A stretch of 64,000 nucleotides of DNA from Chloroflexota bacterium. Its GTDB lineage: Bacteria; Chloroflexota; Anaerolineae; UBA4142. Under the pieces are notes generated by a model. The model was not told the DNA's origin. It made no database searches and saw nothing but the letters and a program-made list of their open reading frames with translations. Positions 42,679 through 49,011 of this stretch are shown in pieces. Location of the stretch: the NCBI GenBank assembly GCA_016219275.1, contig JACRBM010000038.1, positions 62,001-126,000 on the forward strand. Reading direction: 5' to 3'. Positions within the stretch are counted from its first letter, which is position 1. Every line of letters begins with the position of its first letter. A program made the position numbers and the translations under genes.

Positions 42679-43266
42679 CTATGGTTCACTCCCATTTCGC
42701 CGGGTCATTCGTATTCGCACTTGTTCGGTCCCGCGGGAAAGCAGAGACTTGACCGTGTTCAGATTCTTACCGGTGATCTCGCTAATTTCCGCCAGACTCT
42801 TCCCTTCAAAGAAACGCAGAGCAAGAACTTCTTGATAGATCAGTGGAAGCGCGAGAAGATGCTTTTGAGCTTGTTTGAACTTTTCGTTCCGCGCTAGTTC
42901 TTCTTCCGCCGCGATCCAGTCCTGTTCGATATCCGACGAGTCAGGCAATTCGAAATTTTGCTGGTCAAAAAGAAAATCCAGAGAAAAGAAACTCCGTTCC
43001 TTTCTTCGGTAATACATCTTGATTTCGTTGTTCGCGATCTTGTAGAGCCACGAAGAAAAAGAGAGGTTGCGCCAGGAAAACGTGCGCAGCTTGGTCATCG
43101 CTTTGAAGAAGACTTCGGAGGCGATGTCTTGCGCGACTTCGGCGCGGGGCAAGCGGTGAAGAAGATAATTGGAGATTGGGGGGTAATAGATATCGTAAAG
43201 TTCACCAAACGCAAGCGGGTTGCTTTTGGCATCTTCAATCAAGCGTTTTTCTGTTTCAAGATCCAT
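42679..43266 (-). CDS. ECF-type RNA polymerase sigma factor (195 aa)
   Basis: An extracytoplasmic-function sigma factor. Region 2 spans about 15-95 (FGELYDIYYPPISNYLL; DIASEVFFKAMTKL; WLYKIANNEIKMYYRR). Region 4 spans about 135-190 (LPLIYQEVLALRFFEGKSLAEI; NLNTVKSLLSRGTEQVR). The ATG at 43266 is chosen from the alignment; an upstream in-frame start at 43314 would add 16 residues, and neither has a strong ribosome site. The downstream membrane protein is the probable anti-sigma partner. The A+T-richer composition matches that gene and differs from the flanking cytochrome genes. Confidence 0.9.
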   Translation of the reverse strand: MDLETEKRLIEDAKSNPLAFGELYDIYYPPISNYLLHRLPRAEVAQDIASEVFFKAMTKLRTFSWRNLSFSSWLYKIANNEIKMYYRRKERSFFSLDFLFDQQNFELPDSSDIEQDWIAAEEELARNEKFKQAQKHLLALPLIYQEVLALRFFEGKSLAEISEITGKNLNTVKSLLSRGTEQVRIRMTRRNGSEP

Positions 43267-43376
43267 AAATCCATTGTTGCTTTGTGAAACATAACGCGTC
43301 GTAACAATCACCATACTATACTAATGCAGGAGGCGAGAAAAAGTTGCAGGGGATTACACAGATTTCAGCAAGTGAC

Positions 43377-43412
43377 CGATAAATCGTACATCAAGAATCG
43401 CAAATTCTCACT
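43377..43412. repeat. Heptamer array after the intact cytochrome gene
   Basis: On the minus strand: AATTTGC GATTCTT GATGTAC GATTTAT CGGTCAC. It follows the stop codon directly and corresponds unit by unit to the array after the remnant gene at 41559-41629. Confidence 0.65.
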
Positions 43413-43995
43413 TTAGCCCGCGCGGACCCCGCGCCATCTTGACGTGGCATTCTTCGCACTGGGGATAGATCGCATCGCGAAATTGAAAGCGCGTGCGTTC
43501 GTCGCCCGGGCGATGCGCGAGGTGACAATCGGTACACCGGAGAAACGGCGGCGATTCCTGGGGGTCATAGTACTTGTTGTGCATGTGATTCTCGAACCCA
43601 GGTCGCTTGAGCGCGTCGAGGTGACACTTGATGCACGCCTCGTTTTGGAGCGGCACGATAATTTTCGCCGGTTGTTGTGCGCTGCCGGTGTAATGCTTGA
43701 GCGCGTTCCACCCGGCAAACGCGACGACGACCGCGCGTCCATCGAATCCTTCGCCGACGTGACAATCAATGCACCGCACTTGGTCTTTGCGATGGTGAAA
43801 CGCGGCGAGGTCGTCTGCCGGTCGTTGCTCGGCGCGCGCATAACGCGTGACGTACTCGACTTCAGGTTGCGTATGGCACGACGCGCAGAAACGATTGTCC
43901 TGTTCTTGATACGATACCCAGCCCACCGAGACGGCGAGCGCGGCAATACCAGCAACCACACCGAGCGCGAGAAATCTCCAACGAGTAGATTGCAT
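43408..43995 (-). CDS. NapC/NirT-type pentaheme cytochrome c (195 aa)
   Basis: A membrane-anchored multiheme cytochrome that probably passes electrons from quinol to a partner outside the membrane. Residues 8-28 form the anchor helix (FLALGVVAGIAALAVSVGWV). Five CxxCH heme motifs follow: CASCH, CIDCH, CIKCH, CTDCH and CEECH. NrfH-type proteins usually have four, so this is larger. The gene follows the sulfite-oxidase-like gene on the same strand, separated by a heptamer array, so it may accept its electrons. A 3' remnant of a paralogue lies at 41626. Confidence 0.9.
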   Translation of the reverse strand: MQSTRWRFLALGVVAGIAALAVSVGWVSYQEQDNRFCASCHTQPEVEYVTRYARAEQRPADDLAAFHHRKDQVRCIDCHVGEGFDGRAVVVAFAGWNALKHYTGSAQQPAKIIVPLQNEACIKCHLDALKRPGFENHMHNKYYDPQESPPFLRCTDCHLAHRPGDERTRFQFRDAIYPQCEECHVKMARGPRGLK

Positions 43996-44006
43996 ACAGA
44001 TCAAAT

Positions 44007-44075
44007 GCAGAGGAGCAGGGGCGCAGAGGAGCAGGGGAGAAATTCTTATTGCTCCTCTGCGCCCCTGCTCCCCCG
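44007..44075. repeat. Heptamer array, inverted, GC-rich
   Basis: Left GCAGAGG AGCAGGG GCGCAGA GGAGCAG GGGAG, right GCTCCTC TGCGCCC CTGCTCC CCC. Nearly perfect complementarity around AAATTCTTATT. It fills the gap between the oxidase and cytochrome genes. Confidence 0.92.
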
Positions 44076-44082
44076 GAATTTT

Positions 44083-45216
44083 CTATCCGCGAAACTCGAT
44101 CACAATCGAGTGCGTCTTGTCCGTGCCGTTCGGAAATGCTTCGCCGAACATGCTTGCTTGTTCCGAGCGCGTTTGCGCCTTGCCGGAATTGGTCGTCACG
44201 CGCACAGACAACTGGTGTTTGCCCGGTTTGGGTGCAGGACCCGTCCACTCCCAAATCGTCCACACGTACGGCGACGGTCCACGCGTCAACCTGGTTTCCT
44301 GCCAATCACTCCGATCATTCCACACGATCTCAATTTTCGCGATACCCTCCTCGCCGCTGAACGCAATGCCCGAAAGTGTGATCGTCGGCGTCGTGACAAT
44401 CGCGTTGTCTTGCGGATCGTCAATCCGCGAGTTGGGCAGAATGAACGCGTCGTTCGACCAACCTTGCTTTTCCCAATACCCGCGATACAAACTGTCCACG
44501 AGGGTGATCGTTTGAATCCATTTGGGTTGCTTCATTCCATACCGTCCCGGAAACAAACAACGCAACGGCGCGCCGTGCGCAATCGGCAAAGGTTCGCCGT
44601 TCATTTCGTAGACGAGTAACGCGTTCGCGTGCATTCCCAGGTCGAGCGGAATGCCGGTGTCCAAACCGTCGTACGCTTCGAGTTTGATGTACTGCGCGCT
44701 CGGCTTGACGCCGGCTCGCGCGAGCACATCTTTCAAGCGCACGCCTTTCCACACGCCGTTCGAAATCAATTCACCGCCCACCGAGTTCGAGATACACTCA
44801 AGCGTTCGCATCTCGGTCACTGCCGGCATCGCCTTGATGTCGTCGAGCGAAAGCGCGAGTGGTTTATCCACCAGACCGGTAATCGCGAGTTCCCAATCTT
44901 TCGGAACTTGGAACGGATCTTGTCCGTACGACACGGTGTAGAATTCCTTGATCGGCGTAATCGGGACTGAGCGCGTGGCAGGAGTCACGCTCGGCGGCGA
45001 AACAACTGTGGGCATAACTGGCGATGCGACTGGCGTCGCGGTTGCACGCGCGATTTCCGGCGTGGGCGCGGCGCGCGTCGGCAGTGCGATAGGTTCCGGC
45101 GCACGCGTCGCCGTCGCGATTGGCTCGGTCGCGCGTTGGCATGCGGCAAGCGCCGCGCCGCCGGCGCTCAATACCAACAGCCGCACAAAATCGCGGCGCG
45201 TCAATTTTTTATTCAT
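44083..45216 (-). CDS. Sulfite-oxidase-type molybdopterin oxidoreductase, Tat lipoprotein (377 aa)
   Basis: An exported molybdenum enzyme. The N-terminus has a twin-arginine signal (LTRRDFVRLLVLSAGGAAL) ending in a lipobox (AALAACQR), so it is anchored outside by lipid. A linker rich in Ala, Pro and Thr reaches about residue 90. The molybdopterin domain (about 95-265) includes the Cys ligand in RTLECISNSVGG and LRCLFPGRYGMKQPKW. A C-terminal immunoglobulin-like dimerisation domain (about 275-377) has TLSGIAFSGEEGIAKIEI and GKHQLSVRV. The substrate could be sulfite or another S- or N-oxide. It lies between the sensor kinase and the pentaheme cytochrome genes. Confidence 0.9.
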   Translation of the reverse strand: MNKKLTRRDFVRLLVLSAGGAALAACQRATEPIATATRAPEPIALPTRAAPTPEIARATATPVASPVMPTVVSPPSVTPATRSVPITPIKEFYTVSYGQDPFQVPKDWELAITGLVDKPLALSLDDIKAMPAVTEMRTLECISNSVGGELISNGVWKGVRLKDVLARAGVKPSAQYIKLEAYDGLDTGIPLDLGMHANALLVYEMNGEPLPIAHGAPLRCLFPGRYGMKQPKWIQTITLVDSLYRGYWEKQGWSNDAFILPNSRIDDPQDNAIVTTPTITLSGIAFSGEEGIAKIEIVWNDRSDWQETRLTRGPSPYVWTIWEWTGPAPKPGKHQLSVRVTTNSGKAQTRSEQASMFGEAFPNGTDKTHSIVIEFRG

Positions 45217-45232
45217 CGGATTTGCTCACATT

Positions 45233-46438
45233 TCATTTGGGTAGCGTAAACACAAAACGACTGCCTTTGCCCGCTTCGCTTTCCGCGCGAATCGTTCCGC
45301 CGTGCGTCTCGACAATGCCGCGCGCGATCGCGAGACCCAGCCCCGCGCCGCTTCCATCGCGCGCGCGCGATTTTTCGCCGCGATAGAACGGCTCGAAAAT
45401 GTGCGGGAGGTCGTTCGGCGCGATGCCTTCGCCGGTGTCCGCGATTTCGACCTGGACACACTGGTCGCGCACGCGCGCACACACCGAAACCGCGCCACCC
45501 GCCGGCGTATGTCGAATCGCGTTCTGCAACAGATTCGACAACACGCGTTGCATCTTGAGCGCGTTGATCGGTACGGGATCAACCGACGCATCCACTTGAC
45601 CTGACAGCGTGACTTGCTTGAGCGCGGCTTGCGCTTGCATCGTCTCCAACGTGTCCGAAATTAAATCGCGCAACGAACCAGGTTCCGTGGTCCAATTCAG
45701 CGCGCCCGCGTCGAGTTGCGTCAACTCGAACAGATCGTCCACCAAACGCGACAAACTCTGAATCTCGTTTTGCGCGAGCATCAAATAATGCTTGACCGTT
45801 TCCGGTTCCGTCACCACGCCGTCGTTGATCGCCTCGATCATCGCGCGGAGCGAGGTGAGCGGCGTGCGTAAATCGTGCGATACCGCGGCGACGAGCGCGC
45901 GCCGCGCGAGTTCGAGTTCCTTTTCGCGCGCCTGCATCGCGCCGAGTTGTTGCGCCATGCGATTGAACGCGTCCGCAACCTGCTCGACTTCATCGCGCGA
46001 TTGCACGCGCGCGCGCGTCGTCCAATCGCCCGCCGCGATGTTCTCGGCGCTGTCCGCGAGCTGCGCGAGACTGCCGGTGATCGAGCGCGCCATCAATTGA
46101 CCGAATCCCAGCGCGACAAACGTCGCGAAAAAAAGGAGCACGATCAACAACCCACTGTCGTGCGCGGAGAGAAACATCGGCATCGAAGCGAACAAGATGT
46201 TGAGGAGCGTCACGCCAAGACCCAGCGCGAATGTCAGCGCGATCTTTAATTGCACACTCGCGATACCCAGGCGCAAGCCAACGCGGTACGCCGCCCAGCC
46301 GAGCGCGAGCGACACCGTTTCGGAAACGAGAAAAATTTGCGCGAGAAAAATCAAATCGTCGCGCGACGCGCCGAGCCAAAACGCCGCGAGCGCCAGCGCG
46401 CCGACCGGCGCGAGAATCCACAAGACGACGAACAGCAT
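45233..46438 (-). CDS. Sensor histidine kinase (401 aa)
   Basis: A membrane sensor of a two-component system. About four helices lie in residues 1-125. A HAMP linker follows (SITGSLAQLADSAENIAAGDW). The dimerisation and phosphorylation helix contains AAVSHDLRTPLTSLRAM (His about residue 187). The ATPase domain has MQRVLSNLLQNAIRHTP (N box), VEIADTGEGIAPNDLPHIFE (G1) and SGAGLGLAIARGIVETHGG (G2). No obvious periplasmic sensor domain is present, so it may sense the membrane or redox state. It is in the same operon as its response regulator and 16 nt upstream of the oxidase gene. Confidence 0.93.
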   Translation of the reverse strand: MLFVVLWILAPVGALALAAFWLGASRDDLIFLAQIFLVSETVSLALGWAAYRVGLRLGIASVQLKIALTFALGLGVTLLNILFASMPMFLSAHDSGLLIVLLFFATFVALGFGQLMARSITGSLAQLADSAENIAAGDWTTRARVQSRDEVEQVADAFNRMAQQLGAMQAREKELELARRALVAAVSHDLRTPLTSLRAMIEAINDGVVTEPETVKHYLMLAQNEIQSLSRLVDDLFELTQLDAGALNWTTEPGSLRDLISDTLETMQAQAALKQVTLSGQVDASVDPVPINALKMQRVLSNLLQNAIRHTPAGGAVSVCARVRDQCVQVEIADTGEGIAPNDLPHIFEPFYRGEKSRARDGSGAGLGLAIARGIVETHGGTIRAESEAGKGSRFVFTLPK

Positions 46439-46448
46439 CCAACCTCTT

Positions 46449-46627
46449 TACGCAATACGCAATACGCATCACACCGTATTGCAGGGCTTTGTCAAAGTCG
46501 CACCTGTCTGTCATTTCGAGCGAAGCGAGAAATCTTTTTGCTGCGCGAACAGAGATTTCTCCTCGCAATAACCGCTCGTCGAAATGACAATGACAAAACC
46601 CTGCACAGTATTGCGTATTGCGTATTC
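46449..46627. repeat. Nested inverted repeat: heptamer arms around a GTCATTTCGAGCG palindrome
   Basis: Outer arms TACGCAA TACGCAA TACGCAT and GCGTATT GCGTATT are heptamer arrays. Inside them GCAGGGCTTTGTCA pairs with TGACAAAACCCTGC. The centre holds GTCATTTCGAGCG with GATTTCTC and CGTCGAAATGAC, a widespread palindromic repeat type. So one element seems inserted into another. It lies between the regulator and kinase genes. Confidence 0.9.
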
Positions 46628-47326
46628 TTACCGCTTACCGCTCTCAAACTTGTAGCCGACGCCCCACACGGTTGCCAGGTAACACGGGTTCGCCGCGTCC
46701 GCTTCGATTTTTTCGCGCAGTCGCCGCACGTGAACCGTCACGGTGCTCGCATCGCCAAAGAACTCGTACCCCCACACCTTGTCGAGCAGCTGCGCGCGCG
46801 TGAACACTTGCCCCGGATGTTGCGCGAGAAAATAGAGTAGATCGAATTCCTTGCTCGTCACGTCCACCGCGCGATCATTCACTTGGACGAGGCGCGTCGT
46901 CGGGTCAATCCGCAAATCGCCCAAGGCAATCGTTTTACCCGCGCCATTGTCCGGCGGAGTCGTTACTCGGCGCAACACGTTCTTGACGCGCGCGACGACT
47001 TCGCGCGGGCTGAACGGCTTGACGATGTAATCGTCCGCGCCGAGTTCGAGTCCGAGCAAGCGATCCAGTTCGTCGCCTTTCGCGGTCAGCATAATGATCG
47101 GCGTTGCGTGTTTCGCGCGAATGCGCTTGAACACGTCGAGACCATCCACTTTGGGCAGCATCAAATCGAGCACGATCAAGTCCGGTGGTTGCGCGTAAAA
47201 CGCGTCGAGCGCGGCTTGTCCATCGCGCGCGGTCTGCACGCGAAATCCATCGCGCGTGAGGTAAAGCCGCAGAACTTCGACAACTTGGGGTTCGTCGTCT
47301 ACGACGAGAATGCGTTCGCTACTCAT
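46628..47326 (-). CDS. OmpR/PhoB-type response regulator (232 aa)
   Basis: A two-component response regulator. The receiver (1-120) has the acidic pair (VVDDEP), the phosphorylated Asp in LIVLDLMLPKVDGLDV (about 54), Thr in IIMLTAKG and Lys in YIVKPFSPRE. The winged-helix domain (135-230) has VDVTSKEFDLLYFLAQHPGQ and VTVHVRRLREKIE. It is transcribed away from the selenothioredoxin gene. Four 11-bp-phased repeats lie in the spacer between them (47361-47403), the typical site for this class. Confidence 0.95.
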   Translation of the reverse strand: MSSERILVVDDEPQVVEVLRLYLTRDGFRVQTARDGQAALDAFYAQPPDLIVLDLMLPKVDGLDVFKRIRAKHATPIIMLTAKGDELDRLLGLELGADDYIVKPFSPREVVARVKNVLRRVTTPPDNGAGKTIALGDLRIDPTTRLVQVNDRAVDVTSKEFDLLYFLAQHPGQVFTRAQLLDKVWGYEFFGDASTVTVHVRRLREKIEADAANPCYLATVWGVGYKFESGKR

Positions 47327-47360
47327 AGTTGTATTTTAGTCGGGAATTCTTGCTTTGCGC

Positions 47361-47403
47361 TAACGAAACGCTTAAGAAACTGTTAAGAATTTGGTAAGTG
47401 ACC
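47361..47403. promoter_or_regulatory. Four 11-bp-phased direct repeats, likely response-regulator site
   Basis: TAACGAAAC (47361), TTAAGAAAC (47372), TTAAGAATT (47383) and GTAAGTGAC (47394) are spaced exactly 11 bp. OmpR/PhoB-class regulators bind direct repeats of this spacing as tandem dimers. The site lies between the divergent regulator gene and the selenothioredoxin gene and could control either or both. Confidence 0.7.
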
Positions 47404-47460
47404 AGAAAGAGCAAGCGCGTAAACTAGGAACAATTATATCAACTGTCAGGAGCGAAAAAT

Positions 47461-48033
47461 ATGAAAACCGCGATCCTGCTCGCGCTCGTCGTCGTCGCGC
47501 TCTTGTTCGGCGCGGGCGCGTGGCAAGCCTGGCGCAGGTCAGCGACCGAGGATGTTGCGAAAGCAAAACCAATCGCACCCACCGCTGCCCCGCGCGGACC
47601 ACTCGCACCGGAGATTGCGAGCAATACCTGGCTGAATTCTGCGCCGCTCGCGCCGAACGACCTGCGCGGTCATGTCGTCGTCGTCGAGTTTTGGACGTTC
47701 GGCTGAATCAACTGTCGCAACAAAATCCCTAGTTTGAGGGATTGGCACAACAAATATCACGCGCAAGGTCTCGTCGTGATCGGCGTCCACTCGCCCGAGT
47801 TTGGGTACGAGCAGGATGTCGCCAACGTGCAACGCGCGATCAACGAGTTGAACATTCCGTACGCGGTCGCGCTCGATAACGATTTTAGCATCTGGAAAGC
47901 GTATAAAGTCTGGGCATGGCCCTCGATGTACATCCTCGACAAGCGCGGAGCGATTCGGTTCACGCATGTCGGCGAAGGCGCGTACGCGGAATCGGAGCGC
48001 GTGATTCAAGAATTGTTGAAAGAACCATCATAA
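47461..48033 (+). CDS. Membrane-anchored thioredoxin-fold selenoprotein (190 aa, UxxC, Sec82)
   Basis: A redoxin facing outside the membrane, with an in-frame TGA (47704-47706) read as selenocysteine. Residues 1-22 are a signal anchor, followed by a linker. The active site is VVVVEFWTFG-U-INCRNKIP, so UINC replaces the usual CINC (CxxC). After the TGA the fold continues (DWHNKYHAQGLVVIGVHSPE, VALDNDFSIWKAYKVWAWPS with the cis-Pro region, and YILDKRGAIRF). A 7-bp stem (AATCCCT with AGGGATT, 6-nt loop) 17 nt after the TGA fits a bacterial SECIS. AGGAG precedes the start. A frameshift or dead gene is unlikely because the frame is intact on both sides. Confidence 0.9.
47704..47743 (+). promoter_or_regulatory. 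Sec codon and SECIS-like hairpin
   Basis: TGA at 47704-47706; stem 47724-47730 with 47737-47743, loop AGTTTG. Distance and loop size match bacterial SECIS elements, which are read within the coding region by SelB. Confidence 0.75.
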
Positions 48034-48097
48034 ATAAGAACTGACGGAGGTACGCGGTTCCGCCAGAAGAGTGTGCGTCAAGTTTTTGGGTGGTGAA

Positions 48098-48160
48098 AAA
48101 ACCTTGCGAAGGTTGAACGGCAATCCTATTTGATTCGTCGTCAAAACTTTCGCAAGGTTG
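48098..48160. repeat. CCTTGCGAAGG palindrome pair
   Basis: AACCTTGCGAAGGTT (48101-48115) is itself palindromic, and its type recurs inverted at about 48146-48160 (ACTTTCGCAAGGTT). Together they form a larger imperfect hairpin between the selenothioredoxin and acyltransferase genes. Same family as 9206 and 19838. The rest of this 237-nt gap holds the acyltransferase promoter. Confidence 0.7.
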
Positions 48161-48203
48161 AGTGTTCCAAAATTTCGACGGACACCCCCGCCAGATTTTG
48201 CGG

Positions 48204-48232
48204 TTGACGCTTTCCCGGCAACGCTTTATAAT
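48204..48232 (+). promoter_or_regulatory. Sigma70 promoter of the acyltransferase gene
   Basis: TTGACG (48204-48209), a 17-bp spacer and TATAAT (48227-48232), about 30 nt before the start codon, with GGAGGAAG as ribosome site. Confidence 0.85.
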
Positions 48233-48270
48233 CCAGTGACTCGAGCGCGAATCCATCGCTGGGAGGAAGC

Positions 48271-48978
48271 ATGTCTCGCGTGCCACTGCGCCATCGAATC
48301 TATGTCGCTTTTGTCACTGGATTTTTTTGGCTCTATTTCCGGCTCTATCACCAATTGCGCGTCGAAGGTCTCGAACATCTTCCCAAGCACGGACCTCTGC
48401 TTGTCACCCCCAATCACGTGAGCGTGCTCGAGGTGCTCGCGCTCGGCACGACGATTGCGCGGCAAGACCTTATCCCCGGCATTCACCTCTGGGCGGTCGC
48501 CAAACAAGAATTGTTCGTCAATCCGATTCTCGCGTGGTTTGCGCGCGGCATCGGCATGTTTCCGGTGGACCGCGAACGCAGCGACATGTCCGCGATGCGG
48601 GCGATGCTCACGGTTTTGCGCGACGGCAATTTGCTCGCGGTCGCGCCTGAAGGCACGCGTAGTCCGACTGGACAGCTTCAGGCGTTCCAACCGGTCATCG
48701 CGAAAATCGCGATTACGCGCCGCATCCCGATTCTGCCGGTCGGCGCGACGGGACCCGAACGCGCATTGCCGGTCGGCGCAAAATTTCCGCGCCCGGTTCA
48801 AATCACGCTTCGCATCGGTCCGGTCTTTGAACTCGACGAATTCTACGATACCGAGCTAACGCCCGCGCAGACCGACCGCGCGTCCTGGGTCATGCGCGAT
48901 CACGTCGCGGCGCTGTTGCCAAAGTGGATGCGCGAACTGCCGCCCAATTCCGGACGCCTCGGCGCGCGCAAGTTGTAA
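48271..48978 (+). CDS. plsC: 1-acyl-sn-glycerol-3-phosphate acyltransferase, PlsC family (235 aa)
   Basis: A phospholipid-synthesis acyltransferase at the cytoplasmic membrane. A membrane helix lies at about 12-30. The catalytic block I reads TPNHVSVLEVLAL, so the standard NHxSxxD has Glu in place of Asp. Block II is FPVDRERSD (about 92-100), block III is VAPEGTRSPTG (about 122-132), and block IV is ITRRIPILPVGATG. All but the Asp-to-Glu change are normal. It transfers acyl chains from acyl-ACP or acyl-CoA to lysophosphatidate. GGAGGAAG lies 7 nt before the ATG. Confidence 0.88.
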   Translation: MSRVPLRHRIYVAFVTGFFWLYFRLYHQLRVEGLEHLPKHGPLLVTPNHVSVLEVLALGTTIARQDLIPGIHLWAVAKQELFVNPILAWFARGIGMFPVDRERSDMSAMRAMLTVLRDGNLLAVAPEGTRSPTGQLQAFQPVIAKIAITRRIPILPVGATGPERALPVGAKFPRPVQITLRIGPVFELDEFYDTELTPAQTDRASWVMRDHVAALLPKWMRELPPNSGRLGARKL

Positions 48979-49010
48979 AAAACCTTCCAGGTCAAAACCT
49001 GGAAGGTTTT
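48979..49010. terminator. Bidirectional terminator between acyltransferase and kinase genes
   Basis: AAAACCTTCCAGGT with ACCTGGAAGGTTTT around CAAA: a perfect 14-bp stem with A and T tracts at both ends, between converging stops. Confidence 0.9.
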
Positions 49011-49011
49011 C

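Noticed and set aside
41626-43482. Target-site duplication of a transposon around the sigma-factor pair
   Set aside because: There is no transposase or terminal inverted repeat, the similar region is over 90 bp, and the differences in the coding tail are all synonymous, which indicates an older selected paralogue.
47461-48033. Frameshift or nonsense pseudogene for the redoxin
   Set aside because: The same frame continues with full conservation after TGA, the TGA replaces an active-site Cys, and a SECIS-like stem follows. A second gene in the window shows the same pattern.
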